Positions 32,278-41,080 of a stretch of 64,000 nt of DNA are shown piece after piece. Made by a program: the position numbers and the translations under genes. This DNA is from an uncultured Eubacterium sp. Lineage in GTDB: Bacteria; Bacillota; Clostridia; Lachnospirales; Lachnospiraceae. How positions within the stretch are numbered: position 1 is the stretch's first letter; every line of letters begins with the position of its first letter. The notes beneath the pieces were generated by a model. That model had not been told where the DNA came from, searched no databases, and saw only the letters and a list, made by a program, of their open reading frames with translations. Where the stretch lies: assembly GCA_947088865.1 (NCBI GenBank), contig CAMUHY010000004.1, positions 91,082 through 155,081 on the forward strand, given 5' to 3'.

Positions 32278-34414
32278 TATCCTTACCTCCCTCTATATCT
32301 AATTCTTTTTCCGACATCTGTGACCTTGCAATTTGCTGATATACCTCACAATTTTGCATCAATTCACGATGTGTTCCTTTGCCCACAATTTTACCATCAT
32401 CCATAACAAGAATCTGGTCTGCATAAATAATAGTACTAACTCTTTGTGCCACAATAATCATCGTGCTTTCTTTCATTTTCTCCGAAAGCGCTTTGCGCAG
32501 TGCAGCATCTGTTTTTAAATCCAATGCTGAAAAGCTGTCGTCAAATATGTAGACTCTTGGATTCTTTGCAATTGCTCTGGCAATAGCCAATCGCTGTTTT
32601 TGTCCTCCTGAAACATTTGTACCGCCCTGTGCAATATGAGCATCATATTGTTCTTCCTTGCTTTCGATAAAATCGGTTGCCTGTGCTATACTTGCCGCTT
32701 CCTGTATATCTTTATCAGAAGCATCATCTTTTCCAAATCTTAAATTGCTGGCAATCGTACCTGAAAAAAGAATACCCTTTTGAGGAACATATCCTATCTC
32801 GCTTCTTAAATCTTTCATTGAGACATCTCTCACATCACAGCCGTCAATCGTAATAGAACCTTTTGTCACATCATAAAGACGAGGAATTAAATTAACTAAT
32901 GTTGTTTTTCCACAACCTGTACTGCCTATAATAGCCGTTGTTTTTCCAGGTTCTGCCACAAAACTGACATCTTCAATTGCATCGGTTTTTGCACCTGGAT
33001 AACAAAAATGAACATGGTCAAATACAACAACGCCTTTTTTGTCTTTGATAGACTTTGGATTTATTTTATCTTTGATAGATGACTGCTGGTTTAAAACTTC
33101 ATCAATTCGGTTGGCAGATACGATGGCTCTTGGCAAAAATATAGACATCATTGTCAACATTAAAAATGACATAACAATCTGCATTGTATATGTTATAAAC
33201 GCCGTCATTGAACCAACCTGCATAACACCCTCATCAATTCGATGTGCCGCAACCCATATAATCAATACATTGATACCATACATAATCAAAGTCATAGCAG
33301 GCATCATAAAAGTCATTACTCGGTTCGTAAAAAGCATAGTTTTTGTAAGATTTTTGTTTGCGTTATCAAAACGTTCCTCTTCCTTTTTCTCACGTCCAAA
33401 TGCACGGATAACTGATAAACCCGTCAATATTTCTCTGGATACAAGGTTTACTGCATCGACAAGCTTTTGCATCTGTTTAAATTTTGGCATCGCTATCATC
33501 ATCAGCACAAGAACAAGACACATGATAGAAGCCACAGCTACCGCAATCACCCACTCCATTCCAGAATTGGTATTCATTACCTTAATAATTCCACCAATTC
33601 CAAGTATAGGCGCATAAGCAACCATTCTCAAAGAAAGAACCGTTACCATCTGAATTTGCTGAATATCATTTGTCGTTCTTGTTATAAGAGAAGCTGTTGA
33701 AAACTTATCCATCTCCGCATTAGAAAACGACATAACATTTTTATATACACTGACACGCATATCACGTCCTATACCAGCCGCAACTTTTGAAGCTGCTAAG
33801 CCTACAAGAATTGTTGTGACAGCGATTAATAATGCCATAACAACCATCTTGCCGCCAGCTATCAGCAAATATCTTGTCTGAATAGAATGGATGTCAAGCC
33901 CTGCCAATGTATCCTGCTTTACCGCATAGGAAACCCCCATAGCATGTACAAAAGAATCTCCCATTGTATCAATCGTCTTTTGTGTATTTTCTCTTACCTG
34001 CCCTACAATCTCATCAGGTATAGCACCCATCATAGAAAATTGCTGCATCTGTGCTGTGTCTGCTTCTTCCATTTGACCGACAATCAATAAAGGCAACACA
34101 AGCAAAGAATCATATTCATCTAATTTCTTTTCGCTTTTTTCTTTACATCGATAAATATCATTATCCTGTTGATATAAGGAAATCCATTGTTCTTTTTCTT
34201 GTGCAGTCATAAACAATTGTGCCTTTTCGTATTCCGAAGCTGTAATTGCTTCTGGAATAACATGCTCTACCCCGCTATTTTGGATACCTGTATCAATAAT
34301 ATCCGATGTATACTGCGGAAGTGCAAGGTCACATACAGCCTGTAATATCAACAATAGCACAATAATAACTATTGTTTTCCAATACGGCTTGAGATTTTTA
34401 ATTATCCTACCCAT
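32267..34414 (-). CDS. ABC exporter half-transporter with degenerate Walker B, first subunit
   Basis: 715 aa. The transmembrane half contains a ~140-residue insertion between helices 1 and 2 (~30-165, extracytoplasmic). The nucleotide-binding part has GSTGCGKTT, VSGGQKQRLAIARAI and YIFDDSFSALD, where Asp replaces the catalytic Glu of Walker B. One degenerate site per heterodimer is a known feature of such exporters. The start has GGAG. It overlaps the second subunit by 11 bp. A degenerate family-B-like segment lies in its leader. Confidence 0.92.
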   Translation of the reverse strand: MGRIIKNLKPYWKTIVIIVLLLILQAVCDLALPQYTSDIIDTGIQNSGVEHVIPEAITASEYEKAQLFMTAQEKEQWISLYQQDNDIYRCKEKSEKKLDEYDSLLVLPLLIVGQMEEADTAQMQQFSMMGAIPDEIVGQVRENTQKTIDTMGDSFVHAMGVSYAVKQDTLAGLDIHSIQTRYLLIAGGKMVVMALLIAVTTILVGLAASKVAAGIGRDMRVSVYKNVMSFSNAEMDKFSTASLITRTTNDIQQIQMVTVLSLRMVAYAPILGIGGIIKVMNTNSGMEWVIAVAVASIMCLVLVLMMIAMPKFKQMQKLVDAVNLVSREILTGLSVIRAFGREKKEEERFDNANKNLTKTMLFTNRVMTFMMPAMTLIMYGINVLIIWVAAHRIDEGVMQVGSMTAFITYTMQIVMSFLMLTMMSIFLPRAIVSANRIDEVLNQQSSIKDKINPKSIKDKKGVVVFDHVHFCYPGAKTDAIEDVSFVAEPGKTTAIIGSTGCGKTTLVNLIPRLYDVTKGSITIDGCDVRDVSMKDLRSEIGYVPQKGILFSGTIASNLRFGKDDASDKDIQEAASIAQATDFIESKEEQYDAHIAQGGTNVSGGQKQRLAIARAIAKNPRVYIFDDSFSALDLKTDAALRKALSEKMKESTMIIVAQRVSTIIYADQILVMDDGKIVGKGTHRELMQNCEVYQQIARSQMSEKELDIEGGKDNEQ

Positions 34415-34538
34415 CCTATCACTCCATTTCTACTATAAATTACTACCGCTTTGCAACTATACTAAACAATCCTTTGTACTTTTTTCAAGTTGATTTTACA
34501 AAGATATACCCCTTTATCAATAGTATACTTTATACAGC

Positions 34539-35885
34539 TTATTTTACCTGAAAACGCTTTTTGTAGGCGATAATAAACAAAACAATAGACAGCGCCGCTG
34601 CTATATAATCTGTCAATGGCTGTGTCATAGCTAGATTTTGTGGTGTATTGCTTATTAAACTAATCATTATCAAAATTGGAAAATAAATAATTCCCTGACG
34701 GCTTACAGATAAAATTAATGATGGTATAGCCGCTCCCATTGATTGAATAGCGTTCATAAAGATAAATAAAATGCCAAGTATTGGACCAGACAATATATAA
34801 ATTCTTGAAAATGAAAATCCATATTGAAAGGCTTGTTCATCTTCCAAAAATGCGGTTACTAAAGGCGCTGCTCCAAAATAGCAAATCATCGTCATAATTG
34901 CACTTAATATTAATCCAAATATAATTGAAAACTTTAGTACTGCAAGATACCTCTTTTTGTTTCCCGCTCCAAAACAATACCCTAACAACGGCTGAATACC
35001 TGTACCTACGCCGATAAGCAGCATAACGGCAATCATATTGACCTTCATAGCAACGCCAAGACCTGCCACTGCCATATCTCCATGCTGCATCATAAATTTA
35101 TTAATTACAATATTAGAAGTACTCATTAGGATGCTATTTAATGATGCGGGAATACCAATAGAAAATACGCCTATTAATATTTTCTTTTTTGCAGAATAAT
35201 CTTTTAGTCGAATCGATAACATAGATTTTTTAGAGACAAGATGCATAATATAAAATACTGCTGAAAAAACATTGCCAAGAACCGTAGCTATTGCGGCACC
35301 AGCAACATTCCAGCCAAACCCTAAAATCATAATTGGGTCTAACACAATATTAATCAGATTACCAATAATCATACCCATCATTGCTTTTGTAGCTTGACCT
35401 TCTGCTCGGATAATATTACTAAAGGCATTGCTTATAATAAGAAAAGGAATACCCAAAGCAACAATTGCCAAATACTGCGTTGCATATTCAACCGTATCAT
35501 CACTAGCTCCAATCGCTCTGCATATAGGGGTGTTAAATATCCATATAACAATCATTGAAATAACACCAACGACCAAGCTTGTCCAAAAACTAAAGGAAGA
35601 AGTACGTTTTGCTTCCTCTTTTTTGCCTTCGCCTAACATTCTGCTAATTAAACTAGTCGAGCCAATACCAAATAACATGCCGACCGCCATAAATAACAAA
35701 AATGCTGGTGTCGCCACAGAAACTGCCGCAACCATATAAGCATTTTTTGTTTGACCTATAAAAAATGTGTCCGCCAAATTATATACTAATACCATTATCA
35801 TACTTACAATAGAAGGAATGACATTAGTAAGTACCGCCTTAGGAACTGGCGCATCCCTAAATATTTGTTGTGTTTTGTCTTGCAT
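34539..35885 (-). CDS. MATE family multidrug efflux transporter
   Basis: 448 aa with 12 helices arranged as two six-helix halves; NLADTFFIGQTKNAYMVAAVS, FNVAGAAIATVLGN-type and GTGIQPLLGYCFGAGN motifs mark the Na+/H+-coupled MATE (DinF/NorM) family. It begins MQDKTQQIFRDAPVPKAVL, a prefix typical of clostridial MATE pumps. It has a 124-bp gap to the ABC exporter downstream, with no terminator seen. Substrate unknown. Confidence 0.93.
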   Translation of the reverse strand: MQDKTQQIFRDAPVPKAVLTNVIPSIVSMIMVLVYNLADTFFIGQTKNAYMVAAVSVATPAFLLFMAVGMLFGIGSTSLISRMLGEGKKEEAKRTSSFSFWTSLVVGVISMIVIWIFNTPICRAIGASDDTVEYATQYLAIVALGIPFLIISNAFSNIIRAEGQATKAMMGMIIGNLINIVLDPIMILGFGWNVAGAAIATVLGNVFSAVFYIMHLVSKKSMLSIRLKDYSAKKKILIGVFSIGIPASLNSILMSTSNIVINKFMMQHGDMAVAGLGVAMKVNMIAVMLLIGVGTGIQPLLGYCFGAGNKKRYLAVLKFSIIFGLILSAIMTMICYFGAAPLVTAFLEDEQAFQYGFSFSRIYILSGPILGILFIFMNAIQSMGAAIPSLILSVSRQGIIYFPILIMISLISNTPQNLAMTQPLTDYIAAALSIVLFIIAYKKRFQVK

Positions 35886-36207
35886 ATCAATCCAACTCCA
35901 TTCTAAATTTTAGTTTCTTCTTTTAGAGAGACTGTTTACTATCATATCACAATTTTTTAAAAATGTTTAGTAATATTATGGGAAATCTATAAACTTTTTA
36001 TAAACAATACACTTCATAAATAAATGTTTTAGCCGAAATTTTAAAGTAAAAATCTAAAAAAACTGTTGTAAATAGAAATTTTATATTAAATATATTTTCT
36101 TTAAATAAAGAAGTGCTATATCTAATATTAAAATCCACGTTACAACAGTTTATATTGAAAAACTATTTTATTTTCTAATATAATTTCTTTGTTAAAACAA
36201 AAATATA
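35886..36207. other. Intergenic region with a 12-bp inverted repeat
   Basis: No gene. AAACTGTTGTAA (36060-36071) and TTACAACAGTTT (36140-36151) are perfect inverted repeats 68 bp apart, enclosing a very AT-rich segment. They could be ends of a decayed miniature element or a long stem. Nothing else was recognised. Confidence 0.5.
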
Positions 36208-37149
36208 TTATCGAATACATATATATACAAGATAACCCGAATACATCAATAACATAATAATACCTTCTACCCTGCTTATCTCTTTTTTTGTCCAGCCAAA
36301 TACCCATACAAATATACTCATTATAATTAAAATGGCAATATCAATAATATTATCCATCATAAATGCAACTGGACTTATCACTCCTGATATACCAAGCACA
36401 AAAAGAATATTAAAAATATTGGAACCTATTACATTTCCCAATGCCATATCCACTTCATTTTTCTTGGCGGCAACAATTGATGTGACCAATTCTGGAAGAG
36501 ATGTTCCAAGCGCGACAACTGTCAAACCAATCAACGTCTGAGATAGTCCCAGCTTTCCCGCAACAACGGAAGCTCCATCAACAACAAAATCACCTCCATA
36601 TTTAATTGCAACTGCACCACCAATAATATAAAGAATCGTTTTCCATATAGGAATCACTTTATAATTTTTCTCTTGTGATATATCTGTTCTAGCCTTTTTA
36701 GCAGATAGAATCATCCATACAAGATATACTACAAATATAACAACTAGTATGATACTGTCTATATGTCCAAGTTCCATTTCCAGATACCCTAATCCAAGCA
36801 AAAGAATAGCACATATAATAGAAAATGGAAATTCTTTTTTAAATACTTTCGTATTAACCGCCAATGGCGCAAACAATGCACAAGCGCCACAAACAACCAT
36901 TAAATTAAAAATATTAGAACCTACTGCATTACTGATAGCCAATGTATTATTATTATTTATAGAAGCTGTCACACTGACTGCACATTCAGGCAAACTTGTA
37001 CCCATAGCAACAATAGTCAAACCAATTACTATTGAAGGAACATGTAATCGCTTTGCCACTGAGGAGCTTCCATCTACAAAACAATCAGCACCTTTAATCA
37101 ACAATACAAATCCTAAAAGCAAATATACTATCGCCTTAAAAGTTTCCAC
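36208..37149 (-). CDS. Calcium/sodium antiporter (CaCA, YrbG-like)
   Basis: 313 aa, about ten helices. The two inverted alpha repeats are clear: MGTSLPECAVSVTASINNN..NAVGSNIFN in the first half and LGTSLPELVTSIVAAKKNE..NVIGSNIFN in the second. The family exchanges Ca2+ for Na+ or H+ at the cytoplasmic membrane. It starts one base after the sortase stop and is therefore the third gene of an operon with the cytidylate-kinase-like and sortase genes. SrtB-type sortases and their substrates often depend on Ca2+, but a functional link is speculation. Confidence 0.94.
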   Translation of the reverse strand: METFKAIVYLLLGFVLLIKGADCFVDGSSSVAKRLHVPSIVIGLTIVAMGTSLPECAVSVTASINNNNTLAISNAVGSNIFNLMVVCGACALFAPLAVNTKVFKKEFPFSIICAILLLGLGYLEMELGHIDSIILVVIFVVYLVWMILSAKKARTDISQEKNYKVIPIWKTILYIIGGAVAIKYGGDFVVDGASVVAGKLGLSQTLIGLTVVALGTSLPELVTSIVAAKKNEVDMALGNVIGSNIFNILFVLGISGVISPVAFMMDNIIDIAILIIMSIFVWVFGWTKKEISRVEGIIMLLMYSGYLVYICIR

Positions 37150-37150
37150 A

Positions 37151-37918
37151 CTAAACCTCCTTATTCAAAACCGCAAGCACCAGCCATCTATTTTTAGGCT
37201 GATTTCCATTAGCGCATGTAGAGAGTGTAATAATACAATCATCTTCCTTTATCTCCACAGACTCGTCCCAAATCATCTGCGTTCCCGTATCTTTTGCATC
37301 CGACAAAAAGTTTTGCATCTGCTCATTATTTTCAAATTTATACTGATACATAATATGTACATCTGTAAATTGAAATGCTGCAAATATTTGATATGTTCGA
37401 TTTTTTCCTTCCATATAAATATGAATCTCTTTATATTCATCAAAAAATTGTTCATCCTCATATTTGTGAAGCTGTGAAAACATAGTATTGTCAATAAGAT
37501 TATGTCCATAAATAATGGTATTTCTGTCCTCAAATGTATTCGTATTATAGTGCTGTACAAATAATGTTCCATGATAATCATATTCACCTTCTATTGTACG
37601 ATTAAGATAATATTCATTTTCATCATAAATAATCGGATAATCAATATTGGTACCTGGTATATTGATATAAGCAAAAACTTCACTGTTAATCTCTTTCCAT
37701 TCTGAAAAATCCATTGTTGTTGTGGGTTCTTCTGTCGATGCTGGCACTGTCGTTGTACTGTTTGTTGTTTTTACAGTACTTGCTGTTGGTTCGGCAACCT
37801 TTTTATCACTATATATTAAAAACACCAAAAGCACAGACAATATAGCAATAATTCCCATAACTGCTATAATACTATATTTCTTTTTTCGTTCGTTAAAATG
37901 TTTCCATTTTTCACTCAT
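37151..37918 (-). CDS. srtB: Class B sortase
   Basis: 255 aa. One N-terminal membrane helix (~16-34), a Thr/Ser/Pro-rich linker (~42-70), then the sortase barrel with TNIDYPIIYDEN, catalytic His in TIIYGHNL, Cys in LSTCANG (~residue 235) and Arg in KNRWLV (~244). SrtB enzymes anchor surface proteins to peptidoglycan. No protein with an NPQTN-like sorting signal was seen in the window. The start codon is only eight bases from the kinase-like gene's stop. Confidence 0.94.
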   Translation of the reverse strand: MSEKWKHFNERKKKYSIIAVMGIIAILSVLLVFLIYSDKKVAEPTASTVKTTNSTTTVPASTEEPTTTMDFSEWKEINSEVFAYINIPGTNIDYPIIYDENEYYLNRTIEGEYDYHGTLFVQHYNTNTFEDRNTIIYGHNLIDNTMFSQLHKYEDEQFFDEYKEIHIYMEGKNRTYQIFAAFQFTDVHIMYQYKFENNEQMQNFLSDAKDTGTQMIWDESVEIKEDDCIITLSTCANGNQPKNRWLVLAVLNKEV

Positions 37919-37926
37919 TCTTTCTT

Positions 37927-38529
37927 TTACTCCGATATCTTTTTATACCTTCTATCAATATAATCAATTAACAATTGAACACACTCCTCTAAACTGAGCT
38001 TACTGCTATTTATTGTTAAATCATAATTTCTGGAATCACCCCACTTATAATCACAATGAGTATTGTGATATTCTTTTCGTCTCCAATCTTTTTTTCTTAT
38101 CATATAAATAGCTTCACTTCTAGTAAGATGATGTGCTTCCATAACTTGACGGATTTTGTTTTCTCTATCTCCTCGAATAAATATAGAAATAAGTCCTTTA
38201 TATTCTTTTAATATACATTCTGAACATCTGCCAACAACAACAAATGATTCACCGCTTTCTGCTTTTTCTTTTAAAAAATCAAACTGAAGCTGAGCAACAT
38301 GGTCGGATATATGTGTACTCATTCCTCGTATGGTACGATGAAATATTCTGGAAATGCGTTCCTCATCATATTCATGCAGAGGTGCTACATCTACATTACG
38401 GCTATTTGCAACCTCATTTAATATATTGCGGTCATACAAAGTTAAGTTATAATGCCTTGCTATCTGCTCTGCTATCTCATGTCCCAAACTTCCAAATTCT
38501 CGACTAATTGATATAATAAATTGTTCCAT
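37927..38529 (-). CDS. Cytidylate kinase-like family protein
   Basis: 200 aa from the ATG at 38529 (GAGG six bases ahead). The N-terminus FIISISREFGSLGHEIAEQIA is the modified P-loop of the cytidylate-kinase-like (AAK_28) family; VVVGRCSECIL and KKDWRRKEY follow. It probably phosphorylates a nucleotide or small molecule, but no member of this subgroup has a settled substrate. A longer frame back to 38646 would translate the family-A repeat and is rejected. It is the first gene of the sortase operon. Confidence 0.85.
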   Translation of the reverse strand: MEQFIISISREFGSLGHEIAEQIARHYNLTLYDRNILNEVANSRNVDVAPLHEYDEERISRIFHRTIRGMSTHISDHVAQLQFDFLKEKAESGESFVVVGRCSECILKEYKGLISIFIRGDRENKIRQVMEAHHLTRSEAIYMIRKKDWRRKEYHNTHCDYKWGDSRNYDLTINSSKLSLEECVQLLIDYIDRRYKKISE

Positions 38530-38532
38530 AAA

Positions 38533-38638
38533 AATCCTCATTTCTGCGCTGCTTTTTGCGCATAAACAACTTTGTGTCAAGCAACGCGCAGACACAAATT
38601 GTGGTGTGAAAAATTTATTTTTCACACTACCTCCATTC
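38533..38638 (-). repeat. Family-A stem-loop repeat, full copy 2
   Basis: It has the same order as copy 1: 10-bp stem (GTGTGAAAAA/TTTTTCACAC), 8-bp stem (TTTGTGTC/GACACAAA) with TCTGCGC in its loop, then TGCGC..GCGCAGAAATGAGG, the Shine-Dalgarno of the kinase-like gene. The copy-specific third stem of copy 1 is absent. An SD-like GGAGG lies at its far end. Confidence 0.8.
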
Positions 38639-38669
38639 CGAAGCACAGCGTAAGGCTAGCTCTATTCTT

Positions 38670-40025
38670 TTATAAATATCGAATATACACTAAAATTGTT
38701 GTTAAAACTAACACAATCATGGTTGCTGGAACCATCACTTTACAATATCGTCCCCACTTTATAATATGTCCATTTTTTGCGGCGGTTGCAATACCCACAA
38801 CATTAGCTGATGCTCCAATTGGTGTTGCGCTTCCGCCAATATCTGTCCCCATTGCCAACGCCCACGCCAACACTGATAAAGAAATACCTTGTGTAGCAGC
38901 AAGATTATTAATTACAGGAATCATTGTAGCTGCAAATGGTATATTATCAATAAAAGCGCTGGCAATTGCTGATATCCAAATAATAATAGCTAACATAACA
39001 TAAAAATTGCCGCCGCTTATCTTTCCTATCATATTAGACATTAATGTAAGAATACCTGTCCGTTCAAGTCCTCCAACAACAACAAACAAACCTACAAAAA
39101 ATAATAATGTCTTATAGTCTACTTTTTTCAACAACATCAACGCTGACTTTCCAGCCGCAATTAATGTAAGAATAGCTATAAATGCTCCGATAAACGCCAC
39201 TGAAAGACCTGTCATTGCATGGGTTATCAACAATACAATAGCTAACAAAAATATACAGGTACTCACAGCAAACCCACTCTTACTTTTAATTGCAGATTCT
39301 GGCGAAGGAAGCGTTGCTAAATCAATCTGTTGCCCCTTATTTTTCAATAATTCTTTTCTAAACACAAAATAAAAATATAACACCACAAAAATAAGACAAA
39401 TTCCTGCAATTAAACCAGTATTTGTAACAAAGTCTGTAAAAGAGTAACCTAGCGATGTTCCAATAATAATATTGGGAGGGTCTCCGCACATCGTTGCAGA
39501 ACCCCCAAGATTTGCACAAAATACTTCCGATAAAATCATAGGAACAGGATTAAACTTTAATAATTGTGACAACTCAATGGTAACTGCCGCCAAAAAAAGA
39601 ATAACGGTAATACTGTCAATAAACATAGCAAGAAACGATGACAAAATCATAAATGTTACAAAAATAGGCACCACTTTATATTTGACAAGTCGAGCAATTC
39701 TCATACAAAGCCATCTAAAAAAGCCAACATGCGCCATACCTTCCACCATAATCATCATACCTGCAATAAATATAATGGTAGACCAATTGATACCGCTTGT
39801 AATTTCTGAAGACTCTCCTGCTGAATACCAAAACTCCAGTTCAAATATACTTGTCACATTTAACGTGTCTATAATTGCCTGAAAACTATGAAGCCCTATA
39901 CCAAAAACAGAAATCAGCGTAATGGCAGCACATATTAAAGTAATTATGTAACGCTCCCATTTATCAATAATAACTAAAACAAACATTACTAAAAATATCG
40001 TTATTGCCAAAATCTGCGCCAACAT
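38670..40025 (-). CDS. SLC13/ArsB-NhaD-type permease
   Basis: 451 aa with about 11-12 helices. Conserved features of the ion-transporter superfamily are present: NWSTIIFIAGMMIMVEGMA, FMILSSFLAMFIDSITVILFLA, GGSATMCGDPPNIIIGTSLG and the second-half repeat IDNIPFAATMIPV and GGSATPIGASANVVG. Members transport dicarboxylates, sulfate, arsenite or Na+/H+. Conservation of the paired GGSAT motifs indicates an intact transporter. The upstream gap contains a small CTTGGC/GCCAAG stem near 40080. Substrate unknown. Confidence 0.88.
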   Translation of the reverse strand: MLAQILAITIFLVMFVLVIIDKWERYIITLICAAITLISVFGIGLHSFQAIIDTLNVTSIFELEFWYSAGESSEITSGINWSTIIFIAGMMIMVEGMAHVGFFRWLCMRIARLVKYKVVPIFVTFMILSSFLAMFIDSITVILFLAAVTIELSQLLKFNPVPMILSEVFCANLGGSATMCGDPPNIIIGTSLGYSFTDFVTNTGLIAGICLIFVVLYFYFVFRKELLKNKGQQIDLATLPSPESAIKSKSGFAVSTCIFLLAIVLLITHAMTGLSVAFIGAFIAILTLIAAGKSALMLLKKVDYKTLLFFVGLFVVVGGLERTGILTLMSNMIGKISGGNFYVMLAIIIWISAIASAFIDNIPFAATMIPVINNLAATQGISLSVLAWALAMGTDIGGSATPIGASANVVGIATAAKNGHIIKWGRYCKVMVPATMIVLVLTTILVYIRYL

Positions 40026-40116
40026 TATTTTTTCCTCCTTATTATATCATAGTTTTATACATAGTAGAAAACCAATAGCTTGGCTTTAGCCAAGATTATT
40101 ATAACATAAATCACAT

Positions 40117-40153
40117 AAAAAATGCCGCATGAATGAAAATATCCACTGCGGCA
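40117..40153 (-). terminator. Rho-independent terminator after uppP
   Basis: On the minus strand TGCCGCA (40153-40147) pairs with TGCGGCA (40129-40123), followed by TTTTTTATG (40122-40114). Position directly downstream of the uppP stop is right for a terminator. Confidence 0.75.
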
Positions 40154-40188
40154 GCTTATATGTCTTATGGAATTATCACTTACTATTT

Positions 40189-41034
40189 TTATCTAAGAAT
40201 CAACAAAACCAATATACCAAGCAAAATCCTATACCAGCCAAAAACTTGAAAATCATGTTTCTTAATATATTCCATAAGAAACTTTATTACAAAAATGGAT
40301 ACGATAAACGCTACCAATGTTCCTATTATTAAAATGCCTATCTCCGCACTTGTAATAGTAACCCCTGCGGCTACATATTTTACAGCTTTCAAAAGACTTG
40401 CTCCAAACATAACAGGCACTGCCAAAAAGAATGTAAATTCTGCGGCTGTTGCTCTGGATACGCCAATTAATAATGCGCCGATAATGGTTGCGCCTGAACG
40501 TGACGTTCCCGGAAAAACTGCGGCAAGGACTTGAAATAATCCAATTATAATAACAGCTTTATACGTCAAATCTTTAATACTGCACATAATTGGTTTGGAA
40601 TCTTTTTTATATCGTTCCACAAGAATAAACAAAATACCTACAACAATCAATGCGATTGCCACTGGAGCAGGGTGATAAAACAATTCGTCAATTTTATCGT
40701 CAAACAAAAGTCCTACAATTGCTGCGGGTATACAGGCAATTATAATTTTTATCCACATTTCAAGCGCGCCTTCTTTAAAAGACAGGCTTTTTTTAGATGA
40801 ATCGCGAACTTTTTTCATACAAAACGGCCACAGTTTGTTCCAAAATAAGAGAACCACAGCCATAATCGCACCAAGTTGGATAACCACTTCAAACATCTTA
40901 TAAAATTCATCGGACACATCAAGATGAACAAATTGGTCTACCAATATCATATGCCCTGTACTGCTTATAGGCAACCATTCTGTGATGCCCTCAACAATAC
41001 CAAATAAAATTGCCTTTAGTACCTCAATAAACAT
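40189..41034 (-). CDS. uppP: Undecaprenyl-diphosphate phosphatase
   Basis: 281 aa from the ATG at 41034 (GAGG seven bases ahead; the first in-frame ATG is too close to it). Eight helices; signature motifs GIVEGITEWLPISSTGHMIL (Glu-rich and His) and PGTSRSGATII (Arg). It regenerates undecaprenyl phosphate for wall and surface polymer synthesis at the outer face of the membrane. The neighbourhood does not suggest bacitracin resistance specifically. It is followed by a good terminator. Confidence 0.96.
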   Translation of the reverse strand: MFIEVLKAILFGIVEGITEWLPISSTGHMILVDQFVHLDVSDEFYKMFEVVIQLGAIMAVVLLFWNKLWPFCMKKVRDSSKKSLSFKEGALEMWIKIIIACIPAAIVGLLFDDKIDELFYHPAPVAIALIVVGILFILVERYKKDSKPIMCSIKDLTYKAVIIIGLFQVLAAVFPGTSRSGATIIGALLIGVSRATAAEFTFFLAVPVMFGASLLKAVKYVAAGVTITSAEIGILIIGTLVAFIVSIFVIKFLMEYIKKHDFQVFGWYRILLGILVLLILR

Positions 41035-41080
41035 ATACATTCCTCATTTCTTTGCTTATCGCCAATTTAGAATAATATAT

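Noticed and set aside
33039-33617. 192-codon plus-strand frame opposite the ABC exporter gene
   Set aside because: It is antisense to a well-supported ABC transporter frame and has no ribosome binding site or recognisable motif.
36749-37477. 242-codon plus-strand frame opposite the Ca2+ antiporter and sortase
   Set aside because: It spans two well-supported minus-strand genes and shows no protein-like motif; it is a shadow frame.
38530-38646. 39-residue N-terminal extension of the cytidylate-kinase-like protein
   Set aside because: It is the translation of family-A repeat copy 2; GAGG stands before the ATG at 38529.
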